From positions 1,676,501-1,740,500 of the forward strand of contig OY987249.1 of the NCBI GenBank assembly GCA_963920765.1: 64,000 nucleotides of DNA, in the 5' to 3' direction. Below, one piece after another: positions 34,816 through 46,161 of the stretch. Numbering within the stretch: the stretch's first letter is position 1; every line of letters starts with the position of its first letter. The position numbers and the translations under genes were made by a program. The stretch is from Ulota crispa (taxonomy: Eukaryota > Streptophyta > Bryopsida > Orthotrichales > Orthotrichaceae). Under the pieces are notes generated by a model that saw only the letters and a program-made list of their open reading frames with translations, had not been told where the DNA came from and ran no database searches.

Positions 34816-35697
34816 CCCCGAAGCTACCAAGGCCATTTTCTGCCAAAAACCACTCAAAATTGCCCCTATTTCTGCGTTCATCAAAAATTCCAACAAAGTG
34901 ATTTTCTTGTAAATCTAACCATAGGATCTTGTAATGCACTTGTAGAAGAAGTGGTAAAATTTGTGACATTTGACCGCATGGATTGAAAGTTATGAGCATT
35001 TGAAGGGATTTTTTTTTTTTTTTTCCATGGACCTCAAAAATTTCAGATGGCTTTGACCGCCATTTGCTTATTATTTTTGCTCTACCAACCGTGAATCTAT
35101 AATTTTCTTTTATAGGTAATCAAGTTAGACCTTTGTACACCAATTTTCAAGGCAATCAAAGACACGGAACACATCCTAAAAAATATTGCAATGCCACTAT
35201 ATGACAAGTTTTGCAAATACACTACAGCATTTTTGAGTGAAGTTTTTCACCACGTGTTTTTAGATATGGAAAATCCAAACGGTTCATTTGAAGATGAACA
35301 TGTACTTCAAATGTTAAAAAAAAAAAGTTAAAAAACTCAAAATCTCTAAAATTTAGAAGCTCTCAAAGCCCAATCTGACCTCCTAATTGGAAATGAAAGG
35401 GGGCAATTATGAATTATTGGGAACCACCAAAGCAACATGTGGCAACCCCTCCTTGCTCCCTCCCCTCCAAAGCCAATATTTTTCCCTTGCCCAAACTGCC
35501 CCTCGAATTGCTTTTGGCCAAAAAAAGCCCATAACTTGTGAATCGTGTGACATAATTACATGATTTTTTGCATCTACAAACATTATACATTCCTATACAC
35601 CTATAAAAAGTTTTTAAAAATTATGTCAAAAATTGAGGTCACACGAGCCTACCCAAAATCCCAAAAGTTCCCCAAAGGGACTTTGGTCCTTTAGGGG
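34816..35697 (+). mobile_element. TTAA-flanked long MITE
   Basis: It has TTAA then CCCCGAAGCTACCAAGGCC at the left, and GGACTTTGGTCCTTTAGGGG then TTAA at the right. The internal order matches 31099-32112 but sequence divergence is greater. The right TTAA (35698-35701) is also the left flank of the next element. Confidence 0.82.
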
Positions 35698-35701
35698 TTA
35701 A

Positions 35702-35945
35702 CCCATGAAAGGCCCTTTGGCTCTGGAGCTATGGTACCAAATACGATTGTAACCAATATTTAGAAGTTTGAATCAGCTAGAAATTAAGTGTTACAACCAT
35801 ACATATTGAAGGATTGTATGATGGTCAATGCATTGTTTTTTTGTTTGAAAAACCCTCAAAGCATCTCAAATACGTCTGTACCTGTACATATGGCCATACA
35901 TACGGCCGTACATACGGCCGTAAAGAGCTTTCATGCGTTTAGGGG
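35702..35945. mobile_element. Short TTAA-flanked MITE (CCCATGAAAGGCCC)
   Basis: It is 244 bases, between TTAA at 35698 and TTAA at 35946, and ends GCGTTTAGGGG. The body phrase GGTACCAAATACGATTGTAA is shared with 53860-54083. Confidence 0.78.
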
Positions 35946-35949
35946 TTAA

Positions 35950-36183
35950 TCCTTAAAGGACAAGGCTACCATACTACATACTATGTACGCTGCTGTATAA
36001 CTGCCATTTGCTACCAACAAAAAGTTTTAATTTGGGATCTTGACTACCTCACTAGAACAACATTGATCTATATTCTAACTTCTTTGTTGAACTCAAATGT
36101 AATAAAAGTGTGGATGCACTCCAAATACAAGAAAAATACATCGTATTGTATTGGTCGCAAAGAGCTGCCTCGTCCTTTAGGGG
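35950..36183. mobile_element. Short TTAA-flanked MITE (TCCTTAAAGGACAAGGC)
   Basis: It starts after the TTAA at 35946 and ends CGTCCTTTAGGGG followed by TTAA. It is the third member of the chain 34816-36183, in which neighbouring elements share a single TTAA. Confidence 0.75.
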
Positions 36184-36247
36184 TTAAAGTATCGTTGACG
36201 TTTGCACCTTTTTTTTAACCTATTTTATCCATGCGTTTTACAATGTA

Positions 36248-36552
36248 CACCAAATAGTTCATTTAGGTCCCCAGCCCCACATAATATCTTGATATTTTAC
36301 ACTATATGAGTACTTACTACTGCTACAGTAATTTTCAACAATTATTCTTGCAACAAGAAACTTTTAAAGGCCTTGTCAATAACAACACAACTGCAAAAAG
36401 ACAAATTAGTAGTGTCCATGTGGTAAATCATGTGCAATCCTGACATATAAAAAGTTACATGTGCCTCCAAGTGACCAAGCCATGAGTCATAAGGTAACTT
36501 TCCATGGTAAGACAACCTAATTGTTAAGATAACCTAAAAGAACTATTTAGTG
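36248..36552. mobile_element. CACC-ended MITE copy, TA-flanked
   Basis: The ends CACCAAATAGTTCATTTAGG and ACCTAAAAGAACTATTTAGTG pair, with TA on both sides. It has the family internal motifs. It is full length (305 bases). Confidence 0.82.
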
Positions 36553-36604
36553 TAGATCACACCAACAATAATACAAATGTATGTAAAAAAAAAGGTGATC
36601 TTAA

Positions 36605-37669
36605 CTCCTAAATGCTTAAGCCCTATTTGAGCTTCTTAGAATCTCCATAAAATAGAACAATCAACCAACCTTTTCAAAAATTTCATCAAGATTTTTTCAA
36701 TTGTAACCATACAAATTTAAACTAAACATGTTAGAGATTACATGGGAAAAAAAAACACAGCAATATCACTTATAGTTTGAAAGATTATAATGTTTGAACA
36801 TGAGGGTGTTAAAACTGCAAAAGCGACTTCTAGTTTTCTAATCCTCATTTCACATGTCAAGTCTAAAAAGTTGGTTACCAAAAAAATATGAGGTTTAAGG
36901 TCATGACATGTTTAACTTTAATCAATTTATGGCTTTCAAAATCTACTCCTATATATATATATATATATATATATACATACATACATATATACATACATAT
37001 GGATTTCTAATGTGATTTTTTCTCCAAGGTCTAGTGTGTTTGAGGCTCATTTTCAAGATCTTCCAACAGTAGAAAACTCAAGATTGCAGTGAATACCCTT
37101 GTACAAATTCTTAAGTAGAAAATTCATCAATTTTCATTTTCAAAATCAGATTTTTGATGTTGAAAATAGTCTTCAAAACCAACTCATATTGAAACAAATA
37201 TACTGAAAATAGTGATTTCATAAGGTTTTATTCATCTTCAAAGTTTTGTTGTGACCCAAATCTGGTTGTGTGGGCATTTAGGGCTGAGGTTAGATGGCAT
37301 GCCGTTTTGGTTGGGGCCCAGCTGCTTTTCTAGTGTGGCCCTGCCCGCTCTTCCTGCCCAACCCCTCCTCTAGCTCGCTTCCTTTGTCTCTCCAACTCGC
37401 TTCTTTCCTTCCTCCGGCTTCCTCCCTACCGCTCGCTTCTTATTAAGTTGTTGTAGGAATGTCAAGAAGCTAGCAACACCAGGAGCAAGCGACATGGAGC
37501 AACACAACAATAGCTTAACATGAAGCGAGCAAGAGGGAAGAAGCCAGAGGGAGGAAGGAAGCGAGTAGGAGGAGGGGTCGGGCAAGAAGAGTGGGCAGGG
37601 CCACGCTGGAAAAGCAGCTGGGCCCCAGCCAAAATGGCATGCCATCTAACCCCAGCTGGCAGTTAGGGG
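36605..37669 (+). mobile_element. TTAA-flanked MITE of subfamily 2, with GC-rich insertion
   Basis: It has TTAA then CTCCTAAATGC at the left, and GTTAGGGG then TTAA at the right. The internal phrases TTTTTTCTCCAAGGTCTAGTG and GAGGCTCATTTTCAAGA match 48378-49023. A GC-rich palindrome (37283-37656) sits near the right end. A (TA)n run lies at about 36951-36974. Confidence 0.72.
37283..37656. mobile_element. GC-rich foldback element nested in TTAA-family copy
   Basis: GTTAGATGGCATGCCGTTTT and GGCCCAGCTGCTTTTC at the left pair with GAAAAGCAGCTGGGCC and AAAATGGCATGCCATCTAAC at the right. Arms of about 150 bases surround a short core. Flanks GGCATTTAGGG and GGCAGTTAGGG could be an 11-base target duplication with one mismatch, suggesting a Mutator-like element. 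Open frames here are base-composition artefacts. Confidence 0.8.
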
Positions 37670-37673
37670 TTAA

Positions 37674-38597
37674 CCCCTAAAGGACCAATGAAGCCCTTTT
37701 TTCTTCCAAAATTATTGAAAACTGCCACTTCTAGGAGATTTAGTAAAAAGGGATTTTATGTTTTCTTTTTGGATAATCCAATCATAGGATCTTGTCCCAG
37801 ACTAGAAGAGGTACTTGTGGGAAAAAAAGCAGCTCGTTCCAAATGGAGATGAGTGAGATATTCACATCTAAAGTGAAAAAAAAAAATTCCATGCTGCCCA
37901 AAAATTTTAGAAGCCTTTGACCACTCTTATAACAAAAAAATTGCTCTACCCAAAGTTGCGCTTTATTTTTTCCATGTAGGAGATCAAGTTAGGTATGTGT
38001 GGGAGAACTTTCAAATCAATTGGAACTTTACAAGATATGTGAAAAAATAGTAAGTAAAAAGAAGTAGAGAATGAGTCAAAACACTAAATTGTTAAGAATT
38101 TAATTATGGAAATGAAAAATGCTAATCCCAACGGTGATAATGTTGTGATAAACAATTTTCTTCCTTTGGTTTAATATTTTTTCCAAAATATTGAAAACTG
38201 AGTAAAATAAAGGACTTCAAAGTTTATTTTAGAGGAGAGATTCCATAATTGCTTGCAAACAAAAACTCCTCATAACTTTCAAGTCCTTGATTGAAATTGA
38301 ATGATTCAAAGCTTCTCATGAGTAAAAAAGTCTAAAGAACCAATTTCAAATTTGCATTTAAAAATAAAGTAATTTTAAAAAAGTTTTAGGGCTGCCCAGA
38401 CGGGCAGTCATCCCCAAATGTTCATAAATTCATGCATAACTTCTTTGTCAAATATCAGAATGAAAAAAACTAGATGCCCAAGTAGATCTTTGGATTCCTC
38501 ATCTTAAATAAAAGTTTCAGAAAATCACACAAAGTAGTTTAGCCATAAGTACGTGCCCAAAGTCCAACCTATCCCTGAGACAACGGTCCTTTTGGGG
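37674..38597 (+). mobile_element. TTAA-flanked long MITE
   Basis: It has TTAA, CCCCTAAAGGACCAATGAAG at the left and CGGTCCTTTTGGGG, TTAA at the right. It shares its left TTAA with the end of 36605-37669. Its right half matches the inverted remnant at 51900-52478 closely. Confidence 0.85.
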
Positions 38598-39403
38598 TTA
38601 AGAGATGCACCCCTAATATATGCACACTACCAAAACTATAGCAATATGAATTACATTGTTCACCAAAGACACCTCATGAATCACTTTCGGGAATAACGAT
38701 ATGGTGTAAATGAATGAAGGATAGACAGCAGCCAATCCTGTAATTTATTAGACACTCCTAGAGTTGGACTTGATCCGTTTGTATTTTGCTCATATTTTCA
38801 TGGCTTTATATTCCATTCCAATGGCATCCTCCCCCTATTTCAGAAAACCTTATGCGTAGTATCAATAATTGCATGTGTGCCTCGTAATAGATAGTTTAAT
38901 GGACGGAATTGTCCACGTAGATGACTTGGTCCATTTTTCCCCTCCATGCATGCATTCTGGGGTACGTGTCGTTCGATCAATGGAGAACTTCAAAAATTAA
39001 AGTCCTGTATCCTTAAAGTTGGTCCATTGTGGAAAACACACATTTCTTTCTAAGCGTGACTTTTCAAACAAAGCAAGCTATTCTATAATTTGGTGTTTTG
39101 TTTTTAGCAAGAAAACAGCTGCAGATTGGAATTATTATTTTGGCCTAGGGTCTCGGTCCATAGCACCGGCAAAGCCTCAGGGGTGGTCAATTATTGGTGT
39201 GAAATCCTATTGAATACGCTCTTGCTTTCTTGGAAGTGCGAGAAAGCGTCTCATGCAGGGCTAAAATTGCTTTTATTTTTGGAAACTGCTAAAGTCATCA
39301 TACATTTTGCTAAATTCACCACATCCCACCATAATTAAGAGCTTTATAAAGGTTTTATAAAGAAAAGAAGGGTCGACTTTCTATTTATTGAATGATCATT
39401 CAA
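38598..39403. other. Intergenic sequence, nothing recognised
   Basis: Frames near 39019-39338 have no domain. No paired repeat was noticed. Confidence 0.4.
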
Positions 39404-39468
39404 CCCTTAAGGATTGAGCCTTTTCTTCTGCAAATTTATTTGAAAATGGCCACTTCTATGGCAATGAA

Positions 39469-39512
<44 letters not shown>

Positions 39513-40364
39513 CTGACTGTAGGATCTTGCCCTAGACTATGGGAGGTACTTTTAGGAAAAAAATTAGCTCATTCTAGATGTAGAGCAATGAGATATTGAC
39601 ATCCAAAGTTTAAAAAAAAGTTTTTTGCCCTGCTACCCAAAAAAAAAAGAAAAAAACCTTTGACCTCTTCTTCAAAAAAATTGCTCTACACAAATTGATG
39701 TTTATTTTTTCCATGTAGCAAACCAAGTTAGGTAAATATGAGAGAATTTTCAAATGAATTGGAGGTGTGAATCATACTTTGTAAAATCTTGCAATGCTCT
39801 AAGGCCATGAAATTTGTATATACACTAGGCAAAATTGGAGGATTCATGTAAAATTCAAAAATGTGAATTACTTTGATCCAAATGGTGAAAACCAAGGAAT
39901 CTTAGTCACCTACAACTTAAGAAAAAAAAAAGTCAAAAACAAATACACAAAGAGCTCAAAAAGGTAAAGCACCAAATTTTACAAGGGGAAAAAGGAATGG
40001 AGGTTTGGGAGTCCTATACCTACCTGCAAACCAAAACTTCTCACTTATCAATCAAAGTTGAATGATTCAAAGCTTCCTACATATATATAAATCTAAAGAA
40101 CCAATTTCATTTTTTTAATTTTAAAAATTACATTTTTAAACAAGTTTTTTGGGCTGCTTGAATTGCTCGCCCTCCCATATTTTTCAATTATTCATGCATA
40201 ACTTCTTTAATAAAGGTTAAATTAAGAAAAAAATAGATGTGCACGGACATTTATGAATTTGTCATCTTCCTCAAAAGTTTCAATTTTTTATAAAATACGG
40301 TTTAGCCATAGGTACATGCCTGAAGTCCCATTTGTCCCTCAAGGGGACAACAGTCCTTTAGGGG
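39404..40364 (+). mobile_element. TTAA-family long MITE with decayed flanks
   Basis: The left end CCCTTAAGGATTGAGCC (flank TCAA) and right end CAGTCCTTTAGGGG (flank ATGA) are family termini. The body contains GACTATGGGAGGTACTTTTA and TTTGATCCAAATGGTGAAAA. A (TA)n microsatellite at about 39472-39510 interrupts the left part. Confidence 0.78.
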
Positions 40365-40394
40365 ATGATAATGATAACAAAAGTAAATATTTTA

Positions 40395-40670
40395 GGATTA
40401 TGTTAGATGTTGGCACTTGCTAAGTTACGCATTCATCATTAGAATTTTATTATGATTTTCATATGTTATATAGAATGCAAAGTAAATATTTTAGTAAGTC
40501 TTCAAATTGTATCTATGTGATAATACCACAAAGATTGGATACATGACATTACAAAGGTCACTATGATTGTATCTAGTATCATATAGATTGGAGAAACAAT
40601 ATTACAAAGGTTGAGGTGTGATATTACAAAGGTCATTGTGATTTTAGTAATACAATATACTCTAAGTTAT
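40395..40670. repeat. Dispersed repeat (copy 1)
   Basis: ATGTTGGCACTTGCTAAGTT, AATTTTATTATGATTTTCAT and TATCTATGTGATAATA match 60786-61050 in order. It contains short internal subrepeats (GATTGGATACATGACATTAC and variants). Termini and class are unknown. Confidence 0.7.
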
Positions 40671-40749
40671 TGAAGTTAAGTCAAGTAAAAGAAAATAGAA
40701 AGGGAAAAGTGAACAAAGAAAAGAAAAAAGAAGGAAAATAGTGGAGTAC

Positions 40750-41099
40750 GTTTACTATCACCATTTAAGGTAGGAGCACCCATATACGTCAAACTAAGGG
40801 TTTTCAACATCATGACTATTAATAAACAACTAGCAAATTATAGGATCCAATTAGGAACAAAAAAAAACAAGTTTGCACTTTCAATTGTATTATTTGGATA
40901 CTGTGAGAATAAGTTTTGAATTTTTAAAGAGCAAACTGCCATTGCACCCATAACCACTTTTAAGAATTCATGTTCACACGTTGTACATTCTTGTCATTGC
41001 ATCTATTAACTTTCACAGATTTTCCAAGATTTTAGAAGTGACGATTATGGGAACACTGACACTTATGGGTGCTCCTACCTTAATGGTCATCTAGTAAAT
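40750..41099. mobile_element. MITE with TTAAGGTAGGAGCACCCATA arms (copy 1)
   Basis: The left arm TTTACTATCACCATTTAAGG, then TAGGAGCACCCATA, pairs with the right arm TATGGGTGCTCCTACCTTAA, then TGGTCATCTAGTAAA. A relative with the same TTAAGGTAG-type ends lies at 54084-54485. Confidence 0.78.
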
Positions 41100-41993
41100 A
41101 CATAATTTTCTCTTCTTTTCTTTATGGAACTCCAAAACATGGTGCAATGTAATAGATTTAGGAAAACATGTGATAAATTTAGCAACTACCTTGTTTTTTA
41201 AAATTGCAAATTTGAAAGTGTTTGAAGGTAAATTTTGTCTTCACAAGCTAAAATTTGACATTTTCCATTTTTAATGAATATTTTCTATATTTATATCGAA
41301 GTATACTACAATTAGTTTCTGAGTAAATTAGTTTAGTTTTTAAACAATTAGTTTCAAAATCATCTGACATTTTGAACCTGCTGACCATACACTAAATGCC
41401 GGTTCTACTATTATTCAATAAATTTTCCTTAAGAAAAAACGGAGGTTGCTTGCTGTGGTACTACACGTTTTTGTTTTTTTTCTTCGAACCCATTTGACTT
41501 GATTAATTTAGTTTTTGTAGTTGAAAAAACACGAGGCTCTCCAAAAGAAGTTCGTTCACTATAGATGCTTTGAAAATTGTAGTACATACACCAATGAGAG
41601 GACACTTTTAGAACCAAGGTGTGTTTATAATTGCCTACTTGCAAAAGTAAGCACGGAAAAAAAATACATAGCAATAATTTCAACCAAATGGTCGAAGTTG
41701 CTAGAAAAGAAAACTCTTAACAACATATGTTATTTGAATTAGTGTCAGAATAGTGCAGGATCCCTTCACACATATCCAGGGGATCTTTTTGAATCAATGT
41801 GAAAACGTAGCATGCCTCTTGCTATTGGTTCCAAGTAGGATTTTGGCTACAACTTTTTGTTACCCTTCAAATAGCAACTTGGTGGCAGTGTCTTTGTTAT
41901 GCAACATCCTTCATCCTTTTGCTAGTTGAGTTGTTTGTTAGCAAAATCTCCCTAGATTTTGGTCACATTAGTCATTATTTGAGATTTATTTAA
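41100..41993. other. AT-rich intergenic sequence, nothing recognised
   Basis: Overlapping frames at 41429-41742 on both strands have no family motif. Nothing else was recognised. Confidence 0.4.
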
Positions 41994-42344
41994 TCCCTAA
42001 ATGCTCAACTGACCATTTTCTGGTCGATACCCTTTTTGTGGGCTGCCCAAAATGAAAAAATATATTTTTTGAAAAATAAAAAATATTTTCATGTAGGAAA
42101 GCAAGTCTACTTTCCAACCCAATTTGAATCATGTCAATCCAAGTTGAACTCCACCAAGTAGAAATTTTCAAAGACAAACACTTCAATATTTGCTAGTATT
42201 TCAAAATTTTACTATTTTGGGAAACTAATGATGTTCTCTCCATCAAAAATATTGCATTTTTTAACTTTCAAATAGAATGTCTATTTTTAGCCAATCATAC
42301 CAAATTTTAAACTTTGTGAATAATTTTTTGAATTTTAATGAATA
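41994..42344 (+). mobile_element. Left-end remnant of TTAA-flanked family
   Basis: TTAA then TCCCTAAATGCTCAACTGACC starts a family-like copy. No matching right end occurs before the next element, which begins at the TTAA at 42345. It is a truncated or interrupted copy. Confidence 0.5.
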
Positions 42345-42348
42345 TTAA

Positions 42349-43138
42349 CCCCTAAAGGACCATGGCCTTTATTTTGTCAAAAAACACTCAAAACTGCCAT
42401 CTCTATGGCAAAGAGTAAAAAGGTTTGAAAATAAGGCATTTTGCATATCGAACTGTAGGATCTTGTGCTAGACTACTATAAGAATGTGTCATACAAAACT
42501 CAAGAAGTTTGACCTCACAAATTGGAAGATATATGCATTTAAAGTGCAAAAAAATACTTTTTTTGCACCTTGCTTGACTAGATTATTTAACTTTGAACAT
42601 TTTTAACTTAAATTTTTGCACCACAAAGTTCGGAATTCTATTTTTGCATGGTGGGAAGTTGAGTTGGGAATCTTGGGAAATTAAAAAAATATATACTTAG
42701 TTTTCATTCTTTAAAAAAACATTTGGTAGAAGAAGGTATGAAATTGAACAAAAACTTAAATTGCTAATAACCTTACAATGGAATTGAAATGCAATAATCC
42801 TGATACTAAGATTGTCCATAACTTTCTCATAATTAGTCCAAATGGAATGAATCAAAGCTTCAGATGTAGACAAAGATATAATCTATTAGAAAAATTAATT
42901 ATTTAAAAAAAAAAGTTTTTATAAGAATTTTTTTTGCTGCCCCTAGTCCCCAATTTTGTGCTTATTTGGGCATAACTTTTGCTCCCTGGCATCAATTGGA
43001 ATAAAAAATATATTCCCCAAAAGCTAATGTGTTTTTCTAAATTCAAACAAATTTCAAGAAATTACGAAAAAAATTGAGGCCGTAGATACCTACCCAAAAT
43101 CCCATTTGTCCCCCGTAGGAACAATGGTCCTTTAGGGG
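42349..43138 (+). mobile_element. TTAA-flanked long MITE
   Basis: It has TTAA, CCCCTAAAGGACCATGGCC at the left and CAATGGTCCTTTAGGGG, TTAA at the right, with both targets intact. The internal order (ACTGCCATCTCTATGGC ... CTACCCAAAATCCCATTTG) matches the family. Confidence 0.87.
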
Positions 43139-43905
43139 TTAAATGATAAATGCTTCTAACTTCATTAAAATAGGAGTACAATTTTGTTTTTGAATGTTTG
43201 ATCGTATGATTAATTACTAAGCATCATAATTTTTGTTTTCTATTTAGAAACAAACTTCATTGAAGTTACAAAAGCATCATTTTAAAACATATTTATAGTT
43301 TGCCCTTACCCCCTTGGGCATTTAGGGGTTTTAAATGTACATTGATTTGATCTAAATCTATTGTGAACTTCTTTATTAGTGTGCCTTGCAAATTCACTTA
43401 TTTCTTAAATTAGTGTAAGCTAAATTAGTGTAAGGTAAGGTTATTAGTGTGGGGCAAAGTAAATGAAATAACTTGTCTAGTTTCACCAAAGGAGACTCTT
43501 ATAAGCAAATTTGCTACCAAAAACAATCAAATTAAACCAGAGATGCTCTAAAACATTGTAATATATACTACGAATTTGTTCACATCATACACAAAGTTCT
43601 ATTTTTGAATGAGTATCAGAAGTATAATGAATATTTTACAATTTGGCTGATTTGGAAGAAACATGATAGCTTTGTTATAAGTAGAAACATGATAACTTTT
43701 GTTATAGGTAGAAACATGCTTTCAGTAATTAAATTTTGAGAATCACACGTGGTTTATAATGTCATAAAAATGACAATTTATACCAAATGTCGTTCTTAGG
43801 GCTTAGTCTATGCGGACCATGCCTATTGCAGGTGCCTGATGTTGTTCACGGATTCAGAGGAAAAAGCAAAAGGGAGGGTGTAAACTTACTGCATGCAGCG
43901 TTTAA
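43139..43905. other. AT-rich intergenic sequence, nothing recognised
   Basis: No gene or paired repeat was seen. Confidence 0.4.
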
Positions 43906-44851
43906 CCCGTAAAGGACCAAGGGTGTTTTTTGAGAAAAGATCTCAGAAACTGCCAACTTTTAGTGCATTGTCCAAAATTGAAATTAAGAACCTTTTTTCT
44001 CAATTTCAACCCTACAAAAGTTTGCAAAACATATAAAATAATATGTGCAAAAAAATTCAGCTCATTTGACCATGGGATTGTAAGATTATAATGTTTGAAG
44101 TGAGAAAAACTACTTTTCTTTATTCCTGTAAAACAAGGTCAACAAACTTTCACCCTTCCTAGATTAAATTTTTTGCTATACACAAATTTGAGCCTTTTGT
44201 CCCTAAACAAGCATATGATGTTAGGTTCACTCACAAAAAATTTCAGATGCAAAAATACAATCTAGTTTGTTCAAAATTATCCTCCAATGCAAGGAGATTT
44301 AGAGAATTGGCAATACATTAGTCATTCTTTCATGATTTCTTGTGCAATGAGGAAGTCTTTTATTTGAAATCTGAATAGTAAAAAATTAGAGGCAAACATT
44401 TGAAATATATGAAAAAAAGTTTGAAGAGCTTTGGATCTATAGATTGAAAGATAACATGGCTTGAAGTTAGAGGATTTTTTTTTTCTTGAAACTGCCCAAA
44501 CATAGTTAACTAAGTTTGACTCCCTTCAAAATGTGATGTGAGAGCTCTATTTTTTAAAAAAAAACTGGACAATTGTACACCATGTTTTATCAGTAACATA
44601 CTTGCCAAATTTCAAAAGTTGATGAAAGTTTTAGCATAAGATTCTCCAAAGATGCCCAAACTGCCCAATTCTTTTGGGCAACATAACTTTTGAACTAGGC
44701 ATCTGATTGGCAAAAAAATCACATTTCCACTTAGGGAATACTTATCCACACCTTTTGTAACAATTTTGAGAACATCCAATAAAAATTGACTCCATAAGAC
44801 CCTACCCAAGTCCTCAAGTGGCCGTTGAACAGCTTCGTGGTCCTTTAGGGG
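43906..44851 (+). mobile_element. TTAA-flanked long MITE
   Basis: It has TTAA, CCCGTAAAGGACCAAGGGTG at the left and CGTGGTCCTTTAGGGG, TTAA at the right. The body is clearly diverged from other copies, so this may be an older insertion or a separate subfamily. Confidence 0.85.
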
Positions 44852-44912
44852 TTAAACATGCAAAGTTCTTTTTCCCTGTTTTTAACAACTTTTGTTTGTA
44901 TACTTATGCTTA

Positions 44913-46151
44913 GGGAATTGATATGTGTACCACACCCTTTAAACTACTGTACCACACCCCCGGGGTAAATTTTAGATTTCTACCATCAAAAAGCTAAATT
45001 TGAGATTTTGGAATTCAGATTTGGACTTAGAGACCATGATTTAGTCTAGAACCATAAAAAATAGTTGCAATTCAACAACATCCAATGAAAAAGTTTAACT
45101 AGAGAGAAACGTGTTACTTTTACTTTTGTTTGTAAAAAAAAATAAGCTTTTTCATTGGGTGTTACTGAATTGCAACTTTTTTGATGGTTCTAGACTAAAT
45201 CATGGTCTCTAAGGGTAGTTGCAAGAAACACCTCACAATTTTGTCTCAAAATGCCTCTTTTTGGGTGTAATACTAGCAGTGCTACCAGTATTATAAGTAC
45301 TACACAACATCCTCATACTGAAAATCTGAATCTATTGAAAATGAGGCACGTGGCATGTCATTTAGGAAGGCCAAGTATCAATAATGGCAATTCAATGAAT
45401 GGATGAAAAAAAAATTCAGATCCTCAAAAGATGTTAGTGGTCAGTGGTACTACGTAGTGCCAGTAAATGGAGGGGAGTACTACATAGGCATGTGGACAAG
45501 AAATTACTAGAATTTCTAGGCTGCCATGTTTTAATTCTTAGTAATTACAAAAGAACCAAAAAAAATAAAACAAGAATTGGCCATTTGTGGCCTCCTTGAT
45601 TTGCTTGAAATGTTGAACGTACTTTTTCTAGGAAGATTTTTATCTATCACCTAGGCAGGGAGATAGGATGCCCACTTTGAGAGAACGTGCAAGGCATAGA
45701 ATTTTGAGATTTGCAAAATCGGTCTACAAATTTGTGTAATGATGCCTCCTAAATCACTACCCTAATTTGTGGCCAAAAATTTGCATTTTTTGACCCAATG
45801 TAGTACTGAAAACCCCCAAAACAGCAAAAGTAGACAAATTATCTAAAACCCAAAAAAAATACTACAATAATTTTAAAAAATACTTAAAAATCAGGGAATG
45901 TCTGCAACTTTGATGTTCATGTTGTCCTAAAATTTCAGGTGAAAAGGTCTTTTGAAGCAAAAGATACAACACTAAAACATGATGTCAAGGTAGTAGGGGG
46001 AAAAATGTAGTACACGCGTTTCTTGCAATCACCCCTAAGTCCAAATCTGAATTCCAAAATCTCACATTTAACTTTTTGATGGTAGAAATCTAAAATTCAC
46101 CTAGGGGTGTGGTACAGTAGTTCAAAGGGTCTGGTACACATATCAATTCCC
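44913..46151. mobile_element. MULE-like MITE, family GGGAATTGATAT, with nested insertion
   Basis: The termini GGGAATTGATATGTGTACCA and TGGTACACATATCAATTCCC pair. It is flanked by CTTATGCTTA and CTTATGTTTA, a ten-base duplication with one difference. An 822-base element (45213-46034) splits the right arm; without it the element is about 417 bases, the family norm. Confidence 0.88.
45213..46034. mobile_element. MITE, family GGGTGATTGCAAGAAACAC (copy 2), nested
   Basis: The ends GGGTAGTTGCAAGAAACACC and GCGTTTCTTGCAATCACCC pair. It is flanked by CTAA on both sides, and the host phrase GGTCTCTAAG/TCCAAATC is restored when it is removed. The body matches 4829-5557. Confidence 0.85.
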
Positions 46152-46161
46152 TTATGTTTAA

